Part shown: in pieces, positions 17,660 to 26,825 of the stretch
Numbering within the stretch: the stretch's first letter is position 1
How the letters are laid out: each line of letters starts with the position of its first letter
Assembly: GCA_963726135.1 (NCBI GenBank)
Contig: CAVSBE010000008.1
Location: 558,001-622,000, forward strand
From: Bog-473 sp963726135
GTDB lineage: Bacteria; Actinomycetota; Acidimicrobiia; Acidimicrobiales; RAAP-2
Direction of reading: 5' to 3'
Length of the DNA stretch: 64,000 nt
Made by a program: the position numbers and the translations under genes
The notes under the pieces: generated by a model
What the model was told of the DNA's origin: nothing
Database searches by the model: none
The model's input: only the letters and a program-made list of their open reading frames with translations

Positions 17660-18570
17660 TCAGCCGGACACATGGTTATGCAGCTTGAAGGTGACGGTGT
17701 GCGCAGCGTAGCTCCCACTCGATCGGCGATACGTTGCCGATGGAGGAGTGGCGCCGTAGCGCGTTGTAGTGGTTGATCCAGACGATGATCGCCCGACGGG
17801 CCTCGGCCCGGCGTGGCGAATCGGCACCGGTGCACCAGCTCGCGCTTGAGCGTCGCCCAGAACGACTCCGCCACGGCGTTGTCCTGGGACGACCCGATGC
17901 GGCCGACCGACTGGGCGATGTCGTGCTTCTCGCACAGCGCCCGGAAGTCCTGCCCCATGTATTGGGAACCGCGGTCGTGGTGGAACACCATGCCCGCCAC
18001 GTCTCCGTCCCGGGTCGCCACGGCCATCTCCAGGGCGGCCTCGACGAGCTCGGAGCGCATGTGGCCCTCCATGGCGTAGCCGACGACGCGGCGGCGAGCC
18101 CAGGTCGAGCACGTCGGCCAGGTAGAGCCAGCCCTCGCCGGTGGGGATGTAGGTGATGTCCCCGCAGGTGCGCTCTCCGGGCTCGCCGACGCTGAAGTCC
18201 CGCTTCGACCAGGTCCGGCAGCGGCGGGGCGCTCACGTCGGGGATCGTCGTGCGGACCTTGCGGCGCCGGCCGTCGTGGGCGTAGATGCCGTTCTCGGCC
18301 ATGAGCCGCTCGACGCGCTTGTGGTTGGCGCAGAACCCCCGGTCGCCGCAGCTCGTCGGTCATCCGGGGGCTGCCGTAGGTGTCGTCGAGCTCGTCGTGG
18401 ACCTCGGCGCATCTCGTTGATGAGCAGGGCCTCGTCCCACTCGGCGTCGGTGGGCGCGGCCGAGCGGGCCAACCACTCGTAGTACGCCGAGGTGGAGACC
18501 TCGGCCGCCTCGCATGCCGCTTCCACGGGGAACCCCTCGGCCTTCATGGCGGAGACGAACCGGTAGCGGC
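17660..18570 (-). pseudogene. IS3-family transposase OrfB (inner element), frameshifted
   Basis: Fragments in different frames give a full OrfB: 'FPVEAACEAAEVSTSAYYEW' (start), 'MAENGIYAHDGRRRKVRTT', 'GERTCGDITYIPTGEGWLY' frame (first Asp), 'MVFHHDRGSQYMG' (second Asp) and 'AVAESFWATLKRELVHR' (Glu), then 'INHYNALRRHSSIG'. At least four single-base shifts separate these pieces, for example near 18410, 18345, 18195 and 18085. Either the element is dead or the assembly carries indels. It lies in the IS30 transposase and shares the minus orientation of both other elements. Confidence 0.8.
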
Positions 18571-18892
18571 TCACCGGTCCTGCTCCTTCACCCAGAAGGC
18601 CACACTTCGTTTGAGCAGGTCGCGCTCCATGGTCAGGCGCTTCACCTCCCGGCGCAGCCTGACGTTCTCCTCGCGGACCTCGGTCGTGGTCCCCTCGCGC
18701 TCGCCCCGGTCGATGCGCTCCTGGCGCACCCAGTTGCCCAGGGTCTGCTCGACGACGCCGAGCTCTCTGGCCACGTCGGCGATCGTGCGGTGCTGGTCGA
18801 TCACCAGGGCCGCAGCGTCTCGACGGAACTCCTCTCGGATACCGGCCCCGCCGGCGGGCCGGCTCAGCTTTCTCTTCGGTCACTGTTGGCAT
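18571..18892 (-). pseudogene. IS3-family transposase OrfA (inner element), frameshifted near its start
   Basis: The ATG at 18892 opens 'MPTVTEEK', and after about ten codons the HTH protein continues one base out of frame: 'IREEFRRDAAALVIDQHRT', 'IADVARELGVVEQTLGNWV', then a leucine-zipper-like 'ENVRLRREVKRLTMERDLL' ending 'FWVKEQDR'. The part from 18804 is intact. OrfA binds the element ends and pairs with OrfB after programmed frameshifting in active IS3 elements. Confidence 0.7.
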
Positions 18893-19753
18893 GACTACCT
18901 CCTATTCGAGGTGTCCGGCCAACGGGGGGATGGTCAATACAGGTCTTGCGGGACCCCAAGATCAGGTCGCCCTCCCAGTGGCCCGGGACGGCTCGGTCCT
19001 CGACCTCGGCTGGACGCTCGGAGATCATCACCATGTTGGGAATCACACCCCGACCATTGGGGAGCTGGCGCTTCGGGCGTCGCAGTGCCCGGCCGGTTCG
19101 AAGGGCCTGGTGCAGCTCTTTTCGCAGAGCGCCACGGCCTTGGACATAGAGCGAGAGATAGATGGTTTCGTGCGACACCCGCATCTCCAGGTCGTGGGCG
19201 TGCTCGATAGCCAACCACCTGGAGATCTGTATGGGCGACCACTCGAGCTCGAGCTTGGTCTCGACCAGACGGCGGAGTTTTGGGCAACGGGCCAGCTTGG
19301 CGGTCTTTGGGCGCCGGGCCTTGCGGTCCGCCCGCCGATCCGCCGGGCAAGCTCGATAGGCGCCCACACCTCCATTGCGCAGCACTTCCCTCGACACTGT
19401 CGATGGTGCCCTCCCCAACCGAGTGGCGATCGATCGCAGCGAGCTCCCGGTGGCCAACCCGCGGGAGATCTCCTCGTGTTCGTCCAGGCTCACGTTCCGC
19501 TCCGAGCGATGTCGTTCCTTCGGACGCACACCTCCGGTGGCCATCAACAGCTTTCTGATGGCGCTCGGGTAACGGCCAAACGACGCAGCAATAGAAGGGA
19601 TCGATTCGCCGGCTCTGATCCGATCCCAGATATCGGCGCGTTCGTCCCCGGTGAACCTCTGTGGGTCCCGCATGGCACCTCCTCATGGCAGCTCTAACTT
19701 GCTGCTCGCCGAGGAGTGGTGCGCGGACCGCCTGAATCCAAGCCTGATAGTTG

Positions 19754-20900
19754 TCAGGCAGCTTGAAGCTCGGTTTCAAGTATCTCAAACTCGACTGGGG
19801 TGAGACAGCCGAGGATACGTTGGCGGCGTCGGCGGTGATAGGTCCGTTCGATCCAGCTGACGATGGCGACGCGCAGCTCTCTCGTTTCCCAACGCTGACG
19901 GTCGAGCACGTTCTTCTGCAGCAAGCGAAAAGAACGACTCCATGGCCGCGTTGTCTCCGCACGCGCCGACCCGGCCCATCGACCCGGTGAGCTCATTGTG
20001 CTTGAGGACGCGGACGAAGGCCTTGGAACGAAATTGCGATCCGCGGTCCGAGTGAACCAACACCGTGCTGACCGGATGGCGCAATGCGATGGCGTTGCGC
20101 AGTGCGGAGACGGCCAGCGCCGCGGTCATCCGATCCGAGAGGCTGTAGCCGACGATGCGATTCGAGTAGACATCCTTGATGGCGCAGCAGTAGAGCTTGC
20201 CTTCGTCGGTCCGGTGCTCAGTGATGTCGGTGAGCCACAGCGCATTGGGGCGGTCTGCGTTGAAGTCGCGGCCCACCAGATCGTCGTGGACCGGCGGGCC
20301 GGCTTTTCTCCGCAGGCCCTTCTTCTTGGCAAAGACGCTCCAGATGCCCTCTTGAGAGCACAGTCGCCACACCCGGCGCTCGCTGGCATCGAAGCCGGCA
20401 TCGGCCAGCTCGTCGGAGATGAAGCGATACCCGAACGCCGGGTCGTCGTCATGGATGTCGATCGCCGCGTTGATCAGATGGGCTTCGTCCCAGTCGCGTT
20501 GGGAGACGGGGTTACGACGCCACTTGTTGAAGGCCTGAGTGGAGAAGCCCAGCACCCGGCAGGTCACCGTGACGGGTATCCCGTCGGCGGCAAGGTCGAG
20601 GACCAGCGGGTACTTCATTTTGGGCGGAGCTCCTTGGCGAAATAGGCGGCCGCCCGGCGCAGGATCTCGTTCTCCTGCTCGAGGGTCCGGTTGCGCTTGC
20701 TGCAGCTCTCGGTTCTCGGCGGCTTCAGCCGAGGTCATGCCGGGCTTGATGCCGTCCTCGACGTCCGCTTTCTTCAGCCAGGCGTGCAGCGTGGCTTCTG
20801 AGATCCCGAAGTCCTTGGCGATCTGGGTCAGCGTGGCCTCGCGTTTGCGAGCGACCCGGACGACGTCAGCGCGGAACTCCGCGGGATAGGGGCTCGGCAT
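19754..20900 (-). pseudogene. IS3-family transposase OrfAB (outer element), two frame shifts
   Basis: OrfA begins 'MPSPYPAEFRADVVRVAR' with an HTH ('LTQIAKDFGISEATLHAWL'). Its second half (the zipper 'NRTLEQENEILRRAAAYFA') is one base out of frame near 20715, so the first frame runs straight into OrfB at 'MKYPLVLDLAADG'. OrfB has 'LWLTDITEH' (Asp), 'VLVHSDRGSQF' (Asp) and 'NAAMESFFSL' (Glu). It then shifts again near 19930, and the end 'LTPVEFEILETELQAA' is read from 19754. All catalytic residues exist but not in a single frame. Confidence 0.8.
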
Positions 20901-21089
20901 GGTTCCATCCTTTCGAAAGAGCCGAAGCTCTTCACGTTAAGTGGAAACCAAACCTTCAGCAGACCCGGCTGACCAATTCAGTACATCTTTGCTACGGCAC
21001 GAACTAAGCAGATCAGTCACTCCTTGCGAGACTCGTTGGCGAACACTTCGGTGACGGGCCACTCGATCTGGTTGTGCATCAGGCAGTAA

Positions 21090-21324
21090 GAGAGGGCCGC
21101 GTGGCTCAATCGTCCCGTAGACGGGCTACGACCTTGCAGGCGTGGCTCTGGTCCCAAATGATGATGCCTACCGTGTGAGGGTGTCTGAGGTCTGGGCTGA
21201 GGCCACGGATGACGAGCGCCGGGTTCTGATCGAGGAGTTAGTCGGTGGCGTGAGCATCTTTCCCGACCATCTCGAAGTGACGATCACTGGCGCTCCGGCC
21301 CTCAACGTTACGCTAGAGGGCTGA
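21090..21324 (+). pseudogene. Internally deleted remnant of a large serine recombinase
   Basis: Bases 21090-21175 match 28683-28765 and bases 21180-21324 match 29495-29630, the start and end of the recombinase fragment beside the tRNA. Everything between, including the zinc ribbon, is missing. The translated end 'SEVWAEATDDERRVLIEELV' is nearly the same as the tRNA-side copy. It finishes just before the first att-like repeat, as its relative finishes at the tRNA. Confidence 0.75.
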
Positions 21325-21342
21325 AGAAGTCGGCTCCCCGTG

Positions 21343-21390
21343 GTGTCGGAGAGGGACGAACACAAACCCCGACTGGAGGTTGAGTCCCTG
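21343..21390 (+). repeat. att-like repeat R1
   Basis: It starts GTGTCGGAGAGGGACG and continues ACACAAACCCCGACTGGAGG and GTCCCTG. The first part resembles the 3' end of the tRNA-Leu gene (GTGTCGGAGGGGGGAC at 29658), and the second part matches R2 and R3. It directly follows a recombinase remnant. Confidence 0.6.
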
Positions 21391-21579
21391 AGATCAAGGT
21401 TAGGCAGGACCTCTCCGGAGGGTCGGTTTCTCGAACACGGCGCCCATGCGTTCCCTTCGGAGAGACGGGGCTCCCCGCGAAGGCAAGATCGACACGTCAA
21501 GGGACGCCAGTTCCCAAGTTGCCGTTGGATGTTCTAGCGGCAGCCCACAAGAACGGCTCCTCCCGCCTCCCGCCTCCCG

Positions 21580-23637
21580 TCATTGCAGCGCCTGATTGAT
21601 CGCCTGTATGAGGGTGCCCCATTGCAATCGCTCGTAGTCAGTGAGGTCTTGGGCGGCGTGGATACCGCTCCAACGAAGGAAACCCTTCGCAAGGCGGTAC
21701 TTCGAGAAATCACGTCCTATCTCTGCAGCGTAGATGTCCACGATTCCTCGAGTCGGTTGGCTTGAAGCCGCCTCCGAGACGTCCCAACCACATTCGGACT
21801 TCCCGACCTCCACCAGCGTGTCCCTAAGAAGGTCCTCGATCTCCGGCTCAGCCACAAGTCCAGCGTATGCATCTTTCGTCCGGAGAATCCCCTTGTGGCC
21901 CAGCTTCCGAGCGAGGACATCCTGGTTGGCCGCATTGTCGCCTGCGGCGTCCGAGTCGAGAAGGGCGGCGACCTTGAGGTGCTGAGCGTGCAGAATGGTG
22001 GCGTAGTAGACGACCTTGCCGGCGCTGCTCGCCGGAAAAAGCGCTATCTCGTGGTTGAGTTCAGTCAATCCAGCATCGCGGAACAGTTCCGATACCGCCT
22101 CCACATACCAGAAGTCGGTGAGGCCCTCCAGGACCAGATTCCGTTGCTGTGCAAAGAGGCTCTGGGCGAGGTCGTATCCGAGTGCCTCTTGCAATGGCAG
22201 CAGTGATGCGGGGTCATCCGCGATGACATCGGAATGCACAATTGTTCCGACTGTTCTGTCAGCCATCTCGACCACTCGAACAATGTCAAGTTCATCTGGT
22301 CCCACCAGGAATGGCGAGTGCGTCGTGAACAGAAGTTGATTGCTTTGAGCGAGCTTCGAGAGAGTCCGGCGAAACTCCCGCTGTTTCAGGCCATGAAGGC
22401 TGAGCCCGGGCTCATCGAGCAACAGAATCGCATTCACGTGGGTTTCTGCCGCTTGAGCAAAGAACACCACGAAAAAGGACACCAGCCACTGGAAACCCTC
22501 AGATCTTTGGTCGAGCTCCACGTTCACGCCAAGAGAATCTTCCACGACCACCTTGAGGTATTGCTGATCCGCCACAATCCGTACCGTGTAGTCAGAATCA
22601 GGCGCTGTCCCAGTTGCCACTTCGACGCGTGATGGTTGCCAGACTTCGCTGATTCTCTCTGTCAGCTCAATCGACGCCGCGTTCAACCGATATGAACGGT
22701 CGTCGAGCTGGTCCATGAGGCGCTGCATTCCCTCCGCGTCATCAACACCGGGCTCGTGCACGTTCCCCAGATCGGACAATTCACGGGCTGAAAACCCCAG
22801 CAGCTGAAGTAGGCATGTATTGCCGAAGTTGTACGCGTCGGCTGGGTCGATGGCACCGGCATCCAACGTGTCCGCGAAATGTTTCAAATGAATGGACGGC
22901 TGGACTCGGGTGTACGTGGAGTAGTACACCATCATTGGTTGCCGGTCGTTGAGTAACTCCAGAATCTCATCGCGGGCTGCCACCAAGGCCACGAGGTCCC
23001 GTAGCGCGGCCACTCGCTGCGTCTCAATCTCATCTGTTCTGTCAACGTGGGCTGCGGTGTCCTCCAGCCATTCCTCGAGATCTCTTGCCTGTGTGACAGA
23101 AATGGGAGAGCGATCGGAAACGCCGCTGAGAATGGAGTTGAGGGTTTCGCTCGGTTTTGGTGGAGTCGCTCCTTTCGGTGGTACTGCGACACGCGAGTCC
23201 GCATGCGCGGCCAGACGTCGAAACTCATCCTTGTACTGTCCGACCGTCGGTCGTTCAGGCTCATTGCACAAATTGTGATGAGACTGGTTATCGAGAGTCT
23301 TCGAAAACCAATAACGACAAGCCCCGAAATGCGGAGATATTTCGAGAACGGCTGCCCGATCTGCGTCATCGAGTTCGTACTCGGCCTCCACCACGACAAC
23401 ATCCTTGGGATTCAGGGTGCCTCGTTGAATTTGCTGGAGCTCAGACCGAGGAAAATCACGCAAAGGCACCAGCGGCTTGACAATGGGGCCGGGTCGAAGG
23501 TGCTCCAAAACCCGCATGACCGCCGTCTTGCCCGCCTCATTGGCGCCGACCAGGATCGTCTTGCCTGGTTCGACCTCGAACCAGCCGGTGTCCTTGATGC
23601 TCCGATAGTTCTGTACTCTCGCCTTCGCGAGCCTCAT
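21580..23637 (-). CDS. OLD-family ATP-dependent endonuclease (AAA ATPase + TOPRIM)
   Basis: A 685-residue protein. The N-terminal SMC/RecF-like ATPase has Walker A 'ILVGANEAGKTAVMRVL' (near 28), a long middle helical part, signature-like 'QRSEGFQWLVSFFVVFFAQA' (near 400), Walker B 'AILLLDEPGLSLH' and the H-loop 'LFTTHSPFLV'. The C-terminal TOPRIM domain has 'LVLEGLTDFWYVEAVSEL' (catalytic Glu) and 'VAALLDSDAAGDN' (DxD). This is the architecture of OLD nucleases, many of which guard against phages. I chose ATG 23637, which has GGGAG five bases upstream. No UvrD-like helicase follows, so it is not a Gabija pair. It sits alone in the island, which favours a defence role (inference). Confidence 0.85.
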   Translation of the reverse strand: MRLAKARVQNYRSIKDTGWFEVEPGKTILVGANEAGKTAVMRVLEHLRPGPIVKPLVPLRDFPRSELQQIQRGTLNPKDVVVVEAEYELDDADRAAVLEISPHFGACRYWFSKTLDNQSHHNLCNEPERPTVGQYKDEFRRLAAHADSRVAVPPKGATPPKPSETLNSILSGVSDRSPISVTQARDLEEWLEDTAAHVDRTDEIETQRVAALRDLVALVAARDEILELLNDRQPMMVYYSTYTRVQPSIHLKHFADTLDAGAIDPADAYNFGNTCLLQLLGFSARELSDLGNVHEPGVDDAEGMQRLMDQLDDRSYRLNAASIELTERISEVWQPSRVEVATGTAPDSDYTVRIVADQQYLKVVVEDSLGVNVELDQRSEGFQWLVSFFVVFFAQAAETHVNAILLLDEPGLSLHGLKQREFRRTLSKLAQSNQLLFTTHSPFLVGPDELDIVRVVEMADRTVGTIVHSDVIADDPASLLPLQEALGYDLAQSLFAQQRNLVLEGLTDFWYVEAVSELFRDAGLTELNHEIALFPASSAGKVVYYATILHAQHLKVAALLDSDAAGDNAANQDVLARKLGHKGILRTKDAYAGLVAEPEIEDLLRDTLVEVGKSECGWDVSEAASSQPTRGIVDIYAAEIGRDFSKYRLAKGFLRWSGIHAAQDLTDYERLQWGTLIQAINQALQ

Positions 23638-24058
23638 AACATCTCCCGACACTCTGATCGCGGTTCGATGAGGCTATCCGGTCGGGTTCACATCGCTTTC
23701 AAGCCCCTGCGCACATCTCCGCCGAGGCCGCATCTGACCTGGTTTCTCAGGACCGTCCATGCCGAGATGTCTGACCGTGCCGCCCGACAACCTGTCCAAT
23801 GTTGTTCAGGCGTTGTGATTACGCAACCTGGTCTGGTCGACGACTGACACTGCCCGAGCGCCGCAGCGGCGATTGCACGGGTGTGCAGCCGAAATCAACA
23901 CTCGAAGCGCAGTACCCCCCCGAGACCATGGGGACCACCAGATCAGCGTAACGCCTATGTCCGCTGGCCGACGCGCACCGAGAAGGAGCTCTTGAGATAC
24001 CTCACGCGAGGGGAGCATTTGCCTCTTTGAGAGTCCTCGTCACTGCGACATTTGCTCA
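23638..24058. other. Upstream of the OLD gene, no gene seen
   Basis: Frames here are short on both strands and show no motif. The region must hold the OLD promoter. I see no clear operator or repeat. Confidence 0.4.
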
Positions 24059-24330
24059 ATGCCAGCTGACGGCCAACTTCATGCGCTTATCAGTGCCGAG
24101 ATCGACGATCGATCCGCCAAGTTCGGCGAGCTGGCCGGCGAGCTGGCCGGCGAGCTGAAACGGGTCCGCGACCTCTTCGCTAAGGCGGCGTCTACGTCGC
24201 GCCGGACACCAGTTTCCACATCGAGCACCCCAGGAAGCTCGAAGAGGTGGACTTCCGGCCCCTGCGTCTTGCTGGTACTTCGGCATGCCCATGGCCTTCA
24301 GCCGTTTCGAAAGGGTCAGGCCGTAGCAGT
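24059..24330 (+). pseudogene. Possible frameshifted remnant of a PIN-domain protein
   Basis: The ATG frame reads 'IDDRSAKFGELAGELAGEL' and 'KRVRDLFAK', a charged helix with a 12-base tandem repeat (GAGCTGGCCGGC twice). One base out of frame it then continues 'VYVAPDTSFHIEHPRKLEEV', which resembles the first strand and helix of PIN nucleases (a DT-containing strand followed by H.P.K.EE). The likeness fades near 24300 and there are no later PIN acidic motifs. This would be the broken 5' part of a small nuclease or toxin gene; the evidence is thin. Confidence 0.3.
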
Positions 24331-24525
24331 GATCACAGCCTGGGGACGTCCGATCGCACCCGTCAGGGCATCAAAATATGCGAGCCGCATAATTCGGACC
24401 GGTCAGCCGTGAGGCGGACGCGCAAACACCGCTTCGCTGTTTTCCCTGGTGTCGGAGGGGCGTTTGGCTCACCTAATACACCGGCACTCTTGAGGGGCCG
24501 ATTACAGCTCAAGGCGGCGGCCTAG

Positions 24526-24741
24526 TCAGAAGGGCGGGTCACCGAGACCCTGAAGATTGGCGAGGTCCCTGCCGTTGGGCAGCACGGCTCGACCCACGGA
24601 ACTGCTTTTCAGTCTCAGCTCGAACTCGCCGACCACCTGGAGGGGCCGCAGGTCCTCCTGGACCAGCCAGTGAAACCGACCATCCCACGTCGTCGATAAC
24701 GGCGCGGATCCGGAACCGCCCAATGTCTCGGACTCCTCCAC
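24526..24741 (-). pseudogene. Protein-like fragment, unknown family
   Basis: A minus-strand frame, open from about 24795 with a GTG at 24741, reads 'FAADVHLTKRESVEESETLG', 'TTWDGRFHWLVQEDLRPL' and 'VVGEFELRLKSSSVGRA', ending at 24526. It has good amino-acid balance and Trp/Phe spacing like a real beta-rich protein. A stop cuts the frame upstream and no start context is evident, so it is probably the 3' part of a decayed gene. I do not recognise it. Confidence 0.35.
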
Positions 24742-24964
24742 GCTCTCGCGTTTGGTCAGATGGACGTCCGCCGCGAACTGCTGGGCGCCAATCGGGCGGA
24801 CGCATCAAATCCGAATTGTCGCCCGCACGAGTACGGCAGGTTGGTGCGATGTCACGGTTAAGGCGCGCAACGTTCTGGTCAGCGTAGGCAGGGGGGGTGC
24901 GCAACGTTTAGTGAAAAGTTGTGCTGGGGTTGTTTGGCTTGCGTCGACCTGGAAGGCTGGTTTG

Positions 24965-25234
24965 GTGTCGGTAGCCGAAGCGAAGCAGTTGTCGTTCTTC
25001 CGCGCGGATGACTACGAGGTTTCTCCGCCGAGTCACGCGGATGGGCTGTTGGCAATTCTGGGAATCAGGCGGCCTGTCTGTCGTTGCGGCGATCCTTATA
25101 AGTCACACCAGCACTACCGCAAAGGCGCCGATTGCTCTTTCTGCCGGTGCGAGCGCTATGGGCCTGTGCTGTTCAAGCCCCGTCCTCGCGGGGAGCGATC
25201 CGTTCGCCTTCTGAGGCAATTGCGACTGTCTTAA
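24965..25234 (+). CDS. Small Cys/His-rich, probably zinc-binding protein
   Basis: An 89-residue protein from GTG 24965. The first half is ordinary ('VAEAKQLSFFRADDYEVSPP'). The second carries 'CRCGDPYKSHQHYR' and 'GADCSFCRCERY', that is CxCG-x5-H-x2-HYR-x4-C-x2-C-x-C. This Cys/His array is typical of small zinc-ribbon proteins common in actinobacteria and their phages, with no known function. The basic tail 'KPRPRGERSVRLLRQLR' may touch nucleic acid. It lies just upstream of a broken serine recombinase, on the same strand. Confidence 0.55.
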   Translation: MSVAEAKQLSFFRADDYEVSPPSHADGLLAILGIRRPVCRCGDPYKSHQHYRKGADCSFCRCERYGPVLFKPRPRGERSVRLLRQLRLS

Positions 25235-25329
25235 GCAATCGAGCAGGGCACTCAGCCGGGACAGTACGCCCGAAGGTGAGCGCCGAGTGGGCTGCGCTCC
25301 GGTAATCGCCTTCCCTTGACACTGCCTCC

Positions 25330-26759
25330 TTGTTCACGCACTACGGCGTCGAGCTGTGGGTGCCAGAGGTCGGCGGCAAGGTCGATCCGGGATCGGACGC
25401 GCACGACCTGCTGATGCAGCTCTACGGCGGGATGTCCAAGGGCGAGCGCAGCCGGATCAAGGTCAGGGTCAAGTCCGCCATGGAGGCGCAGGCAAAGCAC
25501 GAGGGCCGGTTCCTGGCGGCAGGCCGCCGTACGGCTTCGTGCTGGCCGACGCCGGGCCGCACCCCAACCCGGCTAAGAACGCGCACGGTCAGCGGCTCCG
25601 TCGGCTGGAAGTCGATCCGACTGCCGCTCCTATCGTCGTGAGAATCTTCGACGAGTACATCGGGGGTGCTGGTATCGGTGCCATCGCCGAGCGCCTCAAC
25701 CTCGACTGCATCCCCTCCCCTAGCGGCCACGACCCGGCCCGCATCAGACACCGGGCAAGCGCGAACGGGGCATGGGGCAAGAGCGCCGTGCGAGCGATCC
25801 TGCAGAACCCGAAGTACACCGGCAAGTCGGTTTGGAACCGCCAGCGACGCGACGAGGAGCTGCTCGACGTTGATGACGTGGCCGCGGGCTACCAGAGTCG
25901 CATGAAGTGGAACCCCCGCGAGGAGTGGGTGTGGTCGAGCGAGGAGACGCACGAGGCGATCGTGTCCCCCGAGACGTTCGCCGCCGCAGCATCGCAGCGC
26001 GCCGGGCATCAACGCTCGGCCGTCGTCAAGCCGCGTCGCCACCGCACTTACTGCCTCAGCTCGCTGGTCGTCTGTGGAGTATGCGGTCGCCGGATGTCGG
26101 GCAATCCGAATCACGGCGAGCCGTACTACCGCTGCCGGTTCCCGAGCGAATATGCCGGGGCGACCGGCCAGCACCCGAGCACGATCTACCTGCGCGAGGC
26201 CGACGTGCTGCCGAGCCTCGATGCATGGCTGCTCTCCATGTTCGACCCGAACAACCTGGACGGCGCCGTGGCCGCACTGGCAGCGGCGCAGGAACCCGAC
26301 GATGCCGCCGCCGCTCGGGCCGAGGCTGCCCGCCGGGGCGTCAAGGACTGCGATACCCGGCTGGCGAAGTACCGCTCGGCGCTTGAGGCCGGGGCCGACC
26401 CGGCCGTTGTCGCCTCATGGATCAAGGAGGTTGAGGCCGACCGACTGCACGCCGAGCGCGAACTGGCCTCGACCGCGTCTGTTGCTCAGCCGCTCTCAGA
26501 GGCCGAGATTCGGGCGCTGGTGACCTCGCAGCGCAAGGTGCTGCGGTCCCTCGCCAAGGCGACGCCCGAGCAACGTGCAGCCATCTACGGGCAGACCATG
26601 GGCCTGCGGATCACCTACCACCCTGACGAACCCGAGTCGGTGCTCGTCGAGGTCCGACCATCGTGTGCTCAGGTGCGTGTCGGAGGGGGGACGGCCACAA
26701 ACCCCACTGGAGACTGTCTCCCTGGTCATGTTCCTAACCGGCGGACCGGGGCACCTTGA
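25330..26759 (+). pseudogene. Large serine recombinase, catalytic N-terminus missing, one frameshift
   Basis: The frame opens inside the resolvase domain at 'FTHYGVELWVPEVGGKVDPG' and 'YGGMSKGERSRIKVRVKSAM'. It shifts by one base near 25525 and continues 'GGRPPYGFVLADAGPHPN', the recombinase domain ('GKSAVRAILQNPKYTGKSVW'), the zinc ribbon ('CGVCGRRMSGNPNHGEPYYRC') and a coiled coil. The first hundred or so residues with the active-site Ser are absent, so it cannot recombine DNA. Its last codons run through att-like repeat R2. Confidence 0.82.
26677..26729 (+). repeat. att-like repeat R2
   Basis: GTGTCGGAGGGGGGACGG, then CCACAAACCCCACTGGAG and CTGTCTCCCTGG. Its first 16 bases (through GGAC) equal the tRNA-Leu 3' end, and its second part matches R1 and R3. 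It overlaps the recombinase 3' end. Confidence 0.65.
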
Positions 26760-26825
26760 ACTGCCGGGCGCTCTAGATATAGTGGCATCCCCTAGAAGTT
26801 GGCTTGGAAGGGTTCGGAGCACGCC

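Larger units (their letters stand above)
17653..18930 (-). mobile_element. Inner IS3-family element
   Basis: Imperfect 19-base inverted repeats at 17653-17671 and 18912-18930 (CCCCCCGT..GCCGGACAC, two differences) bound a 1,278-base element carrying IS3 orfA and orfB. It lies inside the IS30 transposase gene. A second, decayed part of the same element is at 28087-28595. Confidence 0.7.
17230..19673 (-). pseudogene. IS30 transposase split by an inner IS
   Basis: The N-terminal half (start 19673, to about 18931) has an HTH region ('SIPSIAASFGRYPSAIRKLL', 'SIATRLGRAPSTVSREV'), 'WSPIQISRWL' and 'GHWEGDLILG' with the first catalytic Asp. The C-terminal half (about 17652-17230) resumes with 'KASIGTLVERSTRYVML', then 'ITWDQGKEMAEH' (second Asp) and 'WQRGTNENTNGLLRQYFP' (Glu). 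All three DDE residues are present but in two pieces, so no intact transposase can be made. The exact join is blurred by a few extra codons at the right edge. Confidence 0.8.
17223..19743 (-). mobile_element. IS30-family element, interrupted by a second IS3-family element
   Basis: Perfect 17-base inverted repeats CTTGGATTCAGGCGGTC lie at 17223-17239 and, reversed, at 19727-19743. Without the inner 1.28-kb insertion the element is about 1.24 kb, right for IS30. The two halves of an IS30 transposase flank the inner element. Confidence 0.75.
17187..20969 (-). mobile_element. Outer IS3-family element, interrupted by an IS30-family element
   Basis: Ends are defined by 27-base inverted repeats at 17187-17213 and 20943-20969 that differ at one base (cores GAAGGTTTGGTTTCC and GGAAACCAAACCTTC). 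Once the inner IS30 element (17223-19743) is removed, the remaining length is about 1.26 kb, normal for IS3. Its transposase lies at 19754-20900. The IS30 element sits between the transposase stop and the left terminal repeat, so it did not break the gene. Target duplications outside the repeats are not obvious. Confidence 0.7.

Noticed and set aside
17187..20969. Composite transposon with cargo between two IS copies
   Set aside because: The 27-base repeats are the two ends of a single IS3 element, and only other IS elements lie between them, so nesting explains the structure better.
21580..25234. Gabija or another two-gene OLD defence system
   Set aside because: No UvrD/PcrA-like helicase or other partner frame flanks the OLD gene; neighbours are small or broken genes.
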